Source: Clostridia bacterium
GTDB taxonomy: Bacteria > Bacillota > Clostridia > Lachnospirales > Cellulosilyticaceae
Length of the DNA: 10,284 nucleotides
Assembly (NCBI GenBank): GCA_029256345.1
Contig: JAQSYC010000098.1
Span: 1 to 10,284, forward strand
Direction: 5' to 3'
Shown in pieces: positions 1-6,715 of the stretch (position 1 is the first letter of the stretch; every line of letters begins with the position of its first letter). Position numbers and translations under genes: made by a program. The notes below the pieces were generated by a model. It had not been told where the DNA came from. It worked only from the letters and a program-made list of their open reading frames with translations, and made no database searches.

Positions 1-2
1 GC

Positions 3-80
3 CTTTCCAATATAAGAAGAGAAATTTTTGCATATGGAAAAGAAAATCATTGCTCCGTACTATTAGGAAATTTAAAATAG
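3..80 (+). CDS. 3' end of an unrecognised upstream gene (partial)
   Basis: The third frame is open from the window edge to a TAG at 78-80 and encodes about 25 residues ending in HCSVLLGNLK. The composition is protein-like, and the stop lies 18 nt before the hflX start with no terminator between, so this gene and hflX are probably co-transcribed. A second frame is also open to a TAG at 86-88 but reads as an unlikely run of Lys, Arg and Ile. I do not recognise the family from so short a tail. Confidence 0.35.
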   Translation, partial: LSNIRREIFAYGKENHCSVLLGNLK

Positions 81-98
81 TAATCTAGAGGAGAATGA

Positions 99-1262
99 AT
101 GATGATAGAAAAAGAAAAAGCGATATTAGTTGGTGTTAATACACAACAGCAGGTCAATTTTGAAGATGCAATGGAAGAACTAAAAAACTTAGCGGAAGCT
201 TGCGACCTGGAAGTCGCAGGCAGGGTGGAACAAAACTTAAAGGTGCCCCATTCAGCTTATTATATTGGTTCTGGAAAAGTAAAGGAAGTAACAGCCCTTA
301 TGGAGGATACTGGAGCGGAGGTGCTTATTTTTAATAATGAGCTTTCACCTTCACAGCTTAGAAATCTTGAAAAGGAGTTACACTGTGAGATTCTGGATAA
401 AACAGCATTGATTTTAGAAATTTTTGCAAGACGGGCTAAAACAAGAGAAGCTAAAATGCAGGTGGAATCGGCACAGCTCAAATACATGCTGCCAAGGCTT
501 GCGGGCCTTAGGAGTGCTTTAGGCAGACAAGGAGGGGGCTCGGGGCTTAGAAATAGGGGAGCAGGAGAGAAAAAAATAGAACTTGACCGCAGAAGGATAG
601 AAGAGAAAATAACGGAGCTGGATAAAGAGCTGAATCGTGTCAAAAGTGAAAGACAGACACAAAGTAAAAAACGTATCACAACAGATTTGCCGCGGGTAGC
701 CTTGGCAGGGTATACCAATGCAGGTAAATCAACACTGATGAATGCGCTGATAGAACGGTATCAAAAGTCAGAAGAGAAAAAAGTATTTGAAAAGGATATG
801 TTATTTGCAACCCTTGAAACTTCCGTTAGAAATATTCGGTTAGAAGATAATAAAACTTTTTTACTATCAGATACAGTTGGTTTTGTAAGTGATTTACCCC
901 ATGATTTGGTTAAGGCCTTTCGTTCAACACTCCAAGAAATCATTGAGGCAGACTTGCTTATTCATGTCATTGATATTTCAAATCCTCACTATAAGGAGCA
1001 GCTGGAGGTGACGGCTGATACCTTAAAACAAATAGGAGCAGAACACCTGCCAGTTATTTATGCTTACAACAAAGTGGATTTGCTTGAGACAAACGCTATA
1101 CCTGAGGTGGAAGAGGAAGGCTTATTTATTGCAGCTAAGAAAAATATAGGAATAGATGAGCTTATAGGTTTAATCGGCCAAAAGATTTTTAAAGATTATG
1201 TCACCTGTGAGATGCTGATTCCTTATGATAGGGGAGAAATAGTATTTTTAAAAAGCTGCTAA
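99..1262 (+). CDS. hflX: HflX, ribosome-associated GTPase, shortened C-terminus
   Basis: HflX binds the 50S subunit and splits or rescues stalled ribosomes in a GTP-dependent way, in the cytoplasm. The N-terminal HflX domain covers about residues 1-195. It includes the glycine-rich segment GRQGGGSGLRNRGAGE at 142-157 and a charged helical region that follows. The G domain shows G1 GYTNAGKST at 204-212, G3 DTVGF at 258-262 and G4 NKVD at 324-327. The start is ATG 99, with AGAGGAG at 87-93; an adjacent ATG at 102 is equally possible. The protein is 387 residues, against roughly 410-430 in most bacteria. After IPYDRGEIV the usual C-terminal domain should continue for about 40 residues, but the frame ends in FLKSC. 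The alternative frames downstream do not restore it, and a terminator follows within 17 nt. The family is certain; whether the short end is functional is not. Confidence 0.95.
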   Translation: MMIEKEKAILVGVNTQQQVNFEDAMEELKNLAEACDLEVAGRVEQNLKVPHSAYYIGSGKVKEVTALMEDTGAEVLIFNNELSPSQLRNLEKELHCEILDKTALILEIFARRAKTREAKMQVESAQLKYMLPRLAGLRSALGRQGGGSGLRNRGAGEKKIELDRRRIEEKITELDKELNRVKSERQTQSKKRITTDLPRVALAGYTNAGKSTLMNALIERYQKSEEKKVFEKDMLFATLETSVRNIRLEDNKTFLLSDTVGFVSDLPHDLVKAFRSTLQEIIEADLLIHVIDISNPHYKEQLEVTADTLKQIGAEHLPVIYAYNKVDLLETNAIPEVEEEGLFIAAKKNIGIDELIGLIGQKIFKDYVTCEMLIPYDRGEIVFLKSC

Positions 1263-1278
1263 TCTATAAATGGTTTAT

Positions 1279-1315
1279 GAGAGCATACAGCGAGATACCG
1301 CATGCTCTCTTTTTT
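1279..1315 (+). terminator. Intrinsic terminator of hflX
   Basis: GAGAGCAT (1279-1286) pairs perfectly with ATGCTCTC (1302-1309), with a 15-nt loop, and is followed directly by a run of T residues at 1310-1315. It lies 16 nt after the hflX stop codon, so it closes that transcription unit. Confidence 0.85.
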
Positions 1316-1369
1316 AGGGCTAAATAGAGATGGCAGTGATAAAAAACTTCTAGTTCTAACGTTATACAA

Positions 1370-1398
1370 TTGAAAATAGGAATAAAAAAACAGATAAG
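1370..1398 (+). promoter_or_regulatory. Possible sigma-A promoter of the exported-protein gene
   Basis: TTGAAA (1370-1375) and GATAAG (1393-1398) are separated by 17 nt, about 50 nt upstream of the GTG start. The -35 box matches five of six consensus positions and the -10 box four of six. The gene sits between two terminators, so it needs its own promoter in this interval. A TATACA at 1363-1368 is an alternative -10 box but has no -35 partner. Confidence 0.3.
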
Positions 1399-1445
1399 GT
1401 GAAAAATAAAATAAATAGAGTTTGAAAACTTAAGGAGGTCTTACT

Positions 1446-1871
1446 GTGAAAAAAATATGGATGAATACCGTACAAGGACTATTTTTTGTAGGGATTATAA
1501 CTGTGTTAGGTCATACTGTTCAGGCAGAAAAAGCGGTGAACCTAGCTCATGAGGATATTCAAAGAGGGGTATTGGCTGAGACTATGGCAGGAGAAAGTGA
1601 GCCGATTGTTATACCACGGGCCGTTATTAAAGAAATAGATATGGAAAACAATAGGATTACTATTTTAAAATATGAAGAGGAAGACCAGATAGAAAATCAT
1701 CTTATTTTAAATATCATTGATGACACAGTGATTAGGTGTGAAGGAGGCAAAGAAGATTTTGAAATAAAGGATCTTAAATTAGGGATGCAAATAGGTGTAA
1801 AACATTCACAACGGATGACTTTTTCATTGCCGCCCCAAGCAGCAGCTATCGAAATCACTATTTTAAGATAA
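1446..1871 (+). CDS. Small exported protein of unknown function
   Basis: This encodes 141 residues from a GTG start, fixed by a strong AAGGAGG at 1432-1438, seven nt upstream. Residues 1-27 form a Sec signal peptide: a KK-rich start, the hydrophobic core GLFFVGIITVLG, and a VQA-E cleavage site after Ala27. There is no lipobox Cys, so the mature protein of about 114 residues should be released or held at the cell surface. It is predicted to be mostly beta strand (for example RITILKY and HLILNIIDDTVIRC), followed by DLKLGMQIGVKHS and a C-terminal MTFSLPPQAAAIEI segment. This layout recalls small OB-like exported proteins of Firmicutes whose conserved end reads T-x-S-x-P-P-Q-x-A, but I recognise no named family. 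It sits alone between two terminators. Confidence 0.8.
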   Translation: MKKIWMNTVQGLFFVGIITVLGHTVQAEKAVNLAHEDIQRGVLAETMAGESEPIVIPRAVIKEIDMENNRITILKYEEEDQIENHLILNIIDDTVIRCEGGKEDFEIKDLKLGMQIGVKHSQRMTFSLPPQAAAIEITILR

Positions 1872-1897
1872 AGGCACGCCATATAGAAAGCAACAGG

Positions 1898-1957
1898 AAA
1901 GAAAGTGTAAGGTATTTGATAAGAGTTTACTCTATCCGTTTTTTGCACTTTCTTTTT
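1898..1957 (+). terminator. Long imperfect hairpin terminator
   Basis: AAAGAAAGTG (1898-1907) pairs with CACTTTCTTT (1946-1955). The stem continues inward with T-G and A-T pairs, and a nested GATAAGAG / CTCTATC stem with one bulge sits at its tip. The right arm is itself T-rich and ends in TTTTT. It lies 26 nt after the stop of the exported-protein gene. No minus-strand gene uses it, so it most likely terminates the + strand unit. Confidence 0.65.
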
Positions 1958-2026
1958 GAGATGCTTCCGATATTTGTCATGAGACACATTTCCAGAGCAA
2001 ATAAAATAAACTTATTATTTTATACC

Positions 2027-2055
2027 TTGATTTAATAATCGACTCATTATAAAAT
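2027..2055 (+). promoter_or_regulatory. Probable sigma-A promoter of the glycosyltransferase gene
   Basis: TTGATT (2027-2032) and TAAAAT (2050-2055) are spaced by exactly 17 nt in an AT-rich interval about 45 nt before the ATG at 2099. A terminator lies immediately upstream, so the downstream gene needs a promoter here. The boxes match four and five of the six consensus positions. Confidence 0.4.
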
Positions 2056-2098
2056 CTATATAAAAAGTGGTTAGTATATAAGTAAAAGGAAGTGTGAC

Positions 2099-3079
2099 AT
2101 GGAGTTAGTAAGTATCATTGTCCCTATATATAATGTAGAAAAGTATCTGCCTAAATGTATAGAAAGCTTAACAAAGCAAACCATGAAAAATCTTGAGATA
2201 TTGCTTATTAATGATGGCTCATTAGACAATAGTTTAGCAATATGCCATGATTATGCTAAAAAGGATGAGAGAATACGGGTTATTGATAAAAAAAATGAGG
2301 GAGTGGCAGTGGCCAGAAATACGGGTCTTGAGGAGGCAAAAGGAGACTACATAGGTTTTGTAGACCCAGATGATTGGATTGAAGCAGGCATGTATCAAAG
2401 CATGTATCAAAAATTGATTCAGACGGGTGGTGAGATTTGTTTTTGTAACTACTATAAAGATGATAAGTTAGGCAGTTCCCAAAAGCTGTTGAAAATAAAA
2501 AAAGAGATTTTAAATAGGCAAGAGATCATAGATGAAATGATTGCTAATATGATTGGGATAGATGATCTGATGCCCAAATACAACTACATCATGGGCTGTG
2601 TGTGGAGATGCCTTTATAAAAAAGATTTCATAGATAAGTATGAACTTAGATTTAAAAGAGGGCTTTCTATTATGGAGGATTTGGTTTTTACAATAGAAGC
2701 CCTTCTGAAATGTCATAGTATTTGTATAGATAAGGGAATCTGGTATCACTATAGACGTAATCCGAAGTCAACGCTGCATACGTACAACCCAAGGATGTGG
2801 GAAGATCAGATTTATGTCCACCAGTTGCTAGAGGTACTACTTGCAGAGGTAGGGCTAGGAGAATATATGTCGAATAGGCTGGATTTACGCTATATAGGCA
2901 TGGCATTTAGTGCCATATACAATGCGACTAACAAGACGACGCAAGAAAGTAAAACTCAAATCAAGCAAAGAATGACAAGAGTAAGACAAATATGTGCGGA
3001 TGAGCGTCTAAAATTAGCCTTGGATAGGGTCAAACCTATTCAAAGACCTACCCTTTTTAACCAAGAAAATGTCAAATAA
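2099..3079 (+). CDS. Family 2 glycosyltransferase (GT-A fold)
   Basis: This is a 326-residue enzyme expected to transfer a sugar from a nucleotide-sugar donor in assembly of a surface polysaccharide or a glycan-modified envelope component. It begins with SIIVPIYNVEKYL at residues 5-17, the classic GT2 nucleotide-binding strand. NDGS follows at 38-41, ARNTGL at 72-77, and the metal-binding DxD-type motif DPDDW at 89-93. There is no transmembrane segment, so it should act on the cytoplasmic face of the membrane. The length is normal for stand-alone GT2 enzymes of the exopolysaccharide type. The ATG start follows AAAGGAAGTG at 2086-2095. No other polysaccharide gene is visible, so donor and acceptor cannot be inferred. 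It has its own promoter and is not clearly part of the signalling locus downstream. The family call is firm; the specificity is unknown. Confidence 0.9.
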   Translation: MELVSIIVPIYNVEKYLPKCIESLTKQTMKNLEILLINDGSLDNSLAICHDYAKKDERIRVIDKKNEGVAVARNTGLEEAKGDYIGFVDPDDWIEAGMYQSMYQKLIQTGGEICFCNYYKDDKLGSSQKLLKIKKEILNRQEIIDEMIANMIGIDDLMPKYNYIMGCVWRCLYKKDFIDKYELRFKRGLSIMEDLVFTIEALLKCHSICIDKGIWYHYRRNPKSTLHTYNPRMWEDQIYVHQLLEVLLAEVGLGEYMSNRLDLRYIGMAFSAIYNATNKTTQESKTQIKQRMTRVRQICADERLKLALDRVKPIQRPTLFNQENVK

Positions 3080-3085
3080 AAAGCA

Positions 3086-3114
3086 TTTTGTTTAGATTTT
3101 GTTTAGAATTGTTT
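3086..3114 (+). repeat. Tandem 11-bp direct repeats ahead of a -10 box
   Basis: TTTTGTTTAGA occurs twice, head to tail, at 3086-3096 and 3097-3107. A third partial copy, TTGTTT, at 3109-3114 is offset by 10 bp. The array ends 3 bp before the TATAAT at 3118 and occupies the place of a -35 element. Direct repeats on one helical face, immediately upstream of the -10 box, are the usual binding arrangement of OmpR-like and SARP-type winged-helix activators. That a regulator binds here is inference. Confidence 0.6.
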
Positions 3115-3117
3115 TTT

Positions 3118-3123
3118 TATAAT
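3118..3123 (+). promoter_or_regulatory. -10 box of the degenerate receiver gene
   Basis: This is a perfect TATAAT with no good -35 box at 16-18 nt; that space holds the 11-bp repeats instead. A start of transcription near 3130 is predicted. This argues for translation from GTG 3155 rather than ATG 3134, which would leave almost no leader. The arrangement suggests an activator-dependent promoter. Confidence 0.5.
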
Positions 3124-3154
3124 AGAGAAAACGATGAAGTTAGAGGGTGAGCGT

Positions 3155-3538
3155 GTGAATGTTATAGTGATTGGAGAATGTTTAAAAGATATAGAAATGA
3201 TAAAAAGGACAATCAGCGAGCAAGAGGGTATATGGCCCCCAGAGATTTTTAATAATCCTTTTGAAGGTTTGCACTATATGAAAGAGAATATAGTAGATGT
3301 TATTTTCATTGAAGTAGGCGTAAAACTTATTCACGAAATTATTCTTTATAAAAAGATCATGGAGATTTATGAAGGCAAACATCCTATTCCTAAGATTGTA
3401 TTTTATGGAGATGAGGATCATGTAAGCTGTGCTGTAAAAGCCTATGAAACAGGAGCCATGGACTATATGATTCGTCCGCTAAGTGAAGAAAAAATAGAGC
3501 AGCTATTTCATCTATCGCAAAAAGAAAATTTGCTGTAA
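3155..3538 (+). CDS. Stand-alone degenerate receiver (pseudo-receiver) protein
   Basis: This is a CheY-like single-domain protein of 127 residues from GTG 3155. An in-frame ATG at 3134 would add seven residues. I prefer the GTG because GAGGGTGA (3143-3150) precedes it at good spacing, and because MNVIVIGEC then aligns without a gap to MKVMIIDDE of the response regulator encoded at 6693. In that numbering the acidic pair D7-D8 is G7-E8. The phospho-acceptor in FLDIE (D53) becomes Glu53 in FIEVG, the conserved Thr in VTAYD is Gly in YGDED, and KP is RP in DYMIRPL. The fold signature AVKAYETGAMDY is kept and resembles AIKAFELHAMDY of the partner. No DNA-binding or output domain follows. It therefore cannot be phosphorylated normally, and the Glu may mimic the phosphorylated state. 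A role as decoy, adapter or co-regulator in this pathway is inference. Confidence 0.8.
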   Translation: MNVIVIGECLKDIEMIKRTISEQEGIWPPEIFNNPFEGLHYMKENIVDVIFIEVGVKLIHEIILYKKIMEIYEGKHPIPKIVFYGDEDHVSCAVKAYETGAMDYMIRPLSEEKIEQLFHLSQKENLL

Positions 3539-3553
3539 AATAAGTAATATCAA

Positions 3554-3603
3554 TAGACTATACTATTAATTAAAATTTTAATAAATTTTAATGGTATAGT
3601 CTA
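3554..3603 (+). repeat. Inverted repeat between pseudo-receiver and kinase genes
   Basis: TAGACTATAC (3554-3563) is repeated as its exact complement GTATAGTCTA (3594-3603). The pairing extends inward to 16 bp including one G-T pair, around an AT-only centre. As RNA it would form a hairpin 15 nt after the pseudo-receiver stop, followed by AAATTTTT, so it could be a weak terminator. As DNA it is a candidate operator, because its right arm holds a -10 box. The low GC content of the stem leaves either use open. Confidence 0.55.
3592..3600 (+). promoter_or_regulatory. Possible extended -10 promoter of the sensor-kinase operon
   Basis: TGGTATAGT matches the extended -10 pattern TGnTATAAT with one mismatch. 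It lies 35 nt before the kinase ATG, and the expected -35 position is only A and T. It falls inside the right arm of the inverted repeat, so anything binding the repeat would affect it. Confidence 0.35.
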
Positions 3604-3634
3604 AATTTTTAGCATAGTAAAATGGGGTAGCACC

Positions 3635-6600
3635 ATGAAAAGAATGATTATTAATAAGGAATATGTAAAGGCCAGCGCATTACTTATAATAGCTAGTATT
3701 ATATTTATTATGACACTGAGTGGTTTTAGTGGTAGATTTTCAGAATATCCTATTGAAAAAGGGCAGATTGATTTGACGAAATGGGATCAAACCACCACTG
3801 TGATGCTCAATGGTCATTGGGAGTTTTATTGGAAGGAGCTGCTAGAGTACGAGCAGCTTACAAGTAGAAAACCAGAGGCTTATGTCAGGGTACCTGGAAC
3901 ATGGAACGGTTACAATATTTCAGAGAATCAGATTAAGACGGGCATAGGATATGCTACTTTTAAACTCCACCTGAAACTACCGCCCGATATGGATGTGATG
4001 GCAGTAAAACTACCGACCATGGCTTCTGCTTACAAAGTATATATTAACCAAAATGAGGTATGTGAGGTTGGGAAAGTGGCAGTAGATAAACTGGCATACA
4101 GACCGGTCTTAAAAGGAGAAACAGTCATTTTTGAAGTACCAGAGACCCATCAAGCAGATATCATTATCCAAGTGGCTAACTATGATTATGCAAGAGGAGG
4201 TATATGGTATCCAATCAGGCTTGGTACCGAGGAGGGGATAAGCAGCTATAAATTCAGAGTTCATTTTCAGCACGCGTTCCTTTTTGGAGCAGTGTGTATC
4301 ATGGGTATTTTCTTTTTTATCATGTTTTGTTTTAAACCCCATACAAAAGTGACACTTTATTTTTCGGCATTGTGTGTGTTGCTGGTGCTATATTACCTGT
4401 TTAATGGAGAGACTTATATCACACAATTTTACCCAGAGTTTCATTTTAAAGGTATGGTTCTTATTTTTTATATATGTATTTATACAAGCTTAGGGCTGCT
4501 CATGTTGATTATCAAAGAGATTCTAGATAGTGAGATATCCTCTACAATCACAAGATGGGTGATTTACCAAGGACTATTTTTTTCAGTATTGGCTAGTATA
4601 CTGCCAGTCAAGATTTTTACAGCCTATGTGGTGATCAGTGATGTGATGCTTATTATAGGTACATTATACATTTTGTTTTGCACAGCAAGAGCTGTGGTCA
4701 AGAAACAAACACAAGCAATCATTGTATTTTGTTCATTATTCATTTTATTTTTTACACTTCTTCATGATGTTTTATATACAATGAATATCATTGCGACACC
4801 TTTTAACGAATTAGCGGCGTGGGGGCTTATCTTGCTTATGATTTCGTTCTCCTCCATTTTAAGCTATAAGTTCTCTGTAAATTATCAAAATGAAAAATTG
4901 CTTAATGAAAAGCTCTCAGGTTACGATAAAATAAGGGATGAATTTTTAATCAATACCGCCCATGAATTACTGACACCTCTAGGGCACATCACGGGAACAA
5001 CAGAATTGTTAATGCGGGAAATAAAGGATAAACTTAATAAAAATCAGCTAGAGCAGTTTGTTATGAATATTCAAGTAGGCAAAAGACTTGCCAATATTGT
5101 AAGGTCTATTGCGGATATCAGCCGTATTAAATCAGGAGATATTCAATTGGAGATTTCAGATTTTGAAATCACGACCCTGTTAAATAGCATCATTAATAAT
5201 TTTCAATATATAGTAAGAGGTCAAGAAGTAGAAATTATGGCGGAGTTTGGGGCCTTAAGTTTTGTAAGAGCAGATAAGGATAAAGTCATCCAAAGCTTTT
5301 ATAATGTCATAGGAAATGCTGTGAAATTCACCTCAAAAGGACAGATACAGGTAGCAGTGGTTCAAGAAGAAGATACAGTGAAAATTTGTGTACAAGATAC
5401 AGGATGTGGTATAGCACCTGAGAACATAGATAAAATTTTTATACCTTTTGAGCGGCTGAATCAAGACGAATATGAAGGGATGGGGATAGGTCTTGCGGTT
5501 ACTAAGCAGCTTATCGAAAAAATGGGAGGTTCTATTCAAGTTTACTCAGAGGTTGGTACGGGCAGTCAATTTGAAATAGTACTTGTAAGGGGAGAACGAA
5601 AGGATGAAGTGGACGCACCTTATTTGGAAGAAGTGAGTGCAGTGCATCAAGAAGATACAGAAGATATAGAGGGACAATCTGAGGGGGATAACAAAGGAAC
5701 TATCGTGATTGTAGATGACACGGTACATAATATAAGAATCATCAAAGAGGCAGTTAAACAGCTAGGTTATCGTATTATAAGCTTTACAAATCCTTTGGAG
5801 GCACTAGAGGCCTATGAGAAGCAAAAAGAAGTTTTACTCATTATTGTGGACGTGATGATGCCACAAATGAGTGGCTATGAATTAGTAGAAGAAATTAGGA
5901 AAAAATACGACTTTATTCAGCTGCCCATTCTACTGCTTACGGTAAAAGATAGGACAAGCGAAATGGTTAAAGGTTTTTCAGTAGGTGCAAATGACTATGT
6001 AACAAAGCCGTTTAATAGTTTGGAATTAAGCTCACGGGCCAAAAATCTTATTGAGCTTAAGCTTTCTACAGCTATTGCCAAGCAAAATGAAGTGGCATTT
6101 TTAAGGTCACAAATCAAACCACATTTTTTGTTTAATGCTTTGAGTGTGATATCAAGTTTTTGTAGCACAGATTCAAAAACAGCCCAAAAACTTATTATAG
6201 AGCTGTCAAAATTTTTAAGAGGAAGTTTTTTGCTTGATGATTTGTTAATACAAATTCCATTTGAAGAAGAACTCTCACTGATAAAATCCTATGTGGAGAT
6301 TGAGAAGGCTAGGTTTGGAGAGCAGCTTAGAGTCGTGTATGTACTAAAGGATACTGGGTATTTGCAGGTTCCACCACTGATTTTGCAGCCAATAGTAGAA
6401 AATGCCATACGCCATGGGATAAGGAAAAAGAAAAATGGCGGAACAGTGACAATCACGGCAGCTTTACTGCAAAACGAATATAGCATAGAAGTCTGTGATG
6501 ATGGGGTTGGAATGGATGAGCGAACTATTGAAAATATCAAACATCATATTAGGCAGAGCGACTCAGGGGTGGGACTCATTAATATTGACAAACGGTTGAT

Positions 6601-6715
6601 GGAGATTTATCACACACGTCTGCAAATTGAAAGCAGTAAAGGAAGAGGAACTAAAATAGGGTTTAAAATCCCAGTGGAAGGAGGAGGTAACTTTGAAAGT
6701 AATGATTATAGATGA
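3635..6715 (+). CDS. 7TMR-DISM hybrid sensor kinase with two kinase modules
   Basis: This 1026-residue membrane sensor has a membrane helix at about 13-30. An extracellular 7TMR-DISM/galactose-binding-like domain follows at about 32-205 (LNGHWEFYWKELL, VRVPGTWNGY), then seven predicted membrane helices at about 210-415. Kinase module 1 is HisKA with H443 in AHELLTPLGH (the usual R is L), N561 in the N box, DTGCGI at 588-593 and GMGIGL at 615-620. A complete receiver follows, with D694-D695, phospho-acceptor D739 and K791. Module 2 is LytS-type: H830 in QIKPHFLFNAL, N923 in VENAIRHG, DDGVGM from 955 and SGVGL from 977. All key residues are present, so both kinases look active. A phosphorelay H443 to D739 controlling module 2, which then feeds the next gene's receiver, is inference. 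The Shine-Dalgarno sequence is weak (GGGGTAG). The ligand is unknown; the ectodomain type suggests carbohydrate. Confidence 0.92.
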   Translation: MKRMIINKEYVKASALLIIASIIFIMTLSGFSGRFSEYPIEKGQIDLTKWDQTTTVMLNGHWEFYWKELLEYEQLTSRKPEAYVRVPGTWNGYNISENQIKTGIGYATFKLHLKLPPDMDVMAVKLPTMASAYKVYINQNEVCEVGKVAVDKLAYRPVLKGETVIFEVPETHQADIIIQVANYDYARGGIWYPIRLGTEEGISSYKFRVHFQHAFLFGAVCIMGIFFFIMFCFKPHTKVTLYFSALCVLLVLYYLFNGETYITQFYPEFHFKGMVLIFYICIYTSLGLLMLIIKEILDSEISSTITRWVIYQGLFFSVLASILPVKIFTAYVVISDVMLIIGTLYILFCTARAVVKKQTQAIIVFCSLFILFFTLLHDVLYTMNIIATPFNELAAWGLILLMISFSSILSYKFSVNYQNEKLLNEKLSGYDKIRDEFLINTAHELLTPLGHITGTTELLMREIKDKLNKNQLEQFVMNIQVGKRLANIVRSIADISRIKSGDIQLEISDFEITTLLNSIINNFQYIVRGQEVEIMAEFGALSFVRADKDKVIQSFYNVIGNAVKFTSKGQIQVAVVQEEDTVKICVQDTGCGIAPENIDKIFIPFERLNQDEYEGMGIGLAVTKQLIEKMGGSIQVYSEVGTGSQFEIVLVRGERKDEVDAPYLEEVSAVHQEDTEDIEGQSEGDNKGTIVIVDDTVHNIRIIKEAVKQLGYRIISFTNPLEALEAYEKQKEVLLIIVDVMMPQMSGYELVEEIRKKYDFIQLPILLLTVKDRTSEMVKGFSVGANDYVTKPFNSLELSSRAKNLIELKLSTAIAKQNEVAFLRSQIKPHFLFNALSVISSFCSTDSKTAQKLIIELSKFLRGSFLLDDLLIQIPFEEELSLIKSYVEIEKARFGEQLRVVYVLKDTGYLQVPPLILQPIVENAIRHGIRKKKNGGTVTITAALLQNEYSIEVCDDGVGMDERTIENIKHHIRQSDSGVGLINIDKRLMEIYHTRLQIESSKGRGTKIGFKIPVEGGGNFESNDYR
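6678..6688 (+). promoter_or_regulatory. Strong RBS inside the kinase gene, sets the TTG start
   Basis: AAGGAGGAGGT lies within the last codons of the kinase gene, four nt before TTG 6693. The first ATG in frame (6702) would be 13 nt away, which is too far. The TTG is therefore the likely start, giving MKVMIIDDE, the normal beginning of a receiver. Confidence 0.75.

Noticed and set aside
260..718. 152-codon open frame on the minus strand inside hflX
   Set aside because: It lies fully antisense to a conserved GTPase gene, is Ser/Leu-rich as expected for a shadow, and has no recognisable motif. The other minus-strand open frames fail for the same reasons.
1697..1987. 96-codon minus-strand open frame over the end of the exported-protein gene
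   Set aside because: It reads through the terminator hairpin, overlaps a gene with a clear signal peptide and RBS, and its composition looks like non-coding complement.
3066..3089. AAAATG / CATTTT hairpin as terminator of the glycosyltransferase gene
   Set aside because: The stem is 6 bp and nearly all A-T, and its right arm merges with the direct repeats. It is too weak to claim.
3086..3114. Short direct repeats as a CRISPR or phage attachment site
   Set aside because: The units are 11 bp with no spacers, and there is no integrase, tRNA or cas gene nearby. Position against a -10 box explains them better.
3134..3154. ATG 3134 as the start of the pseudo-receiver
   Set aside because: It lies only 11 nt after the TATAAT box and has no good Shine-Dalgarno sequence. 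GTG 3155 has GAGGGTGA upstream and aligns exactly with the partner receiver. It remains possible if transcription starts further upstream.
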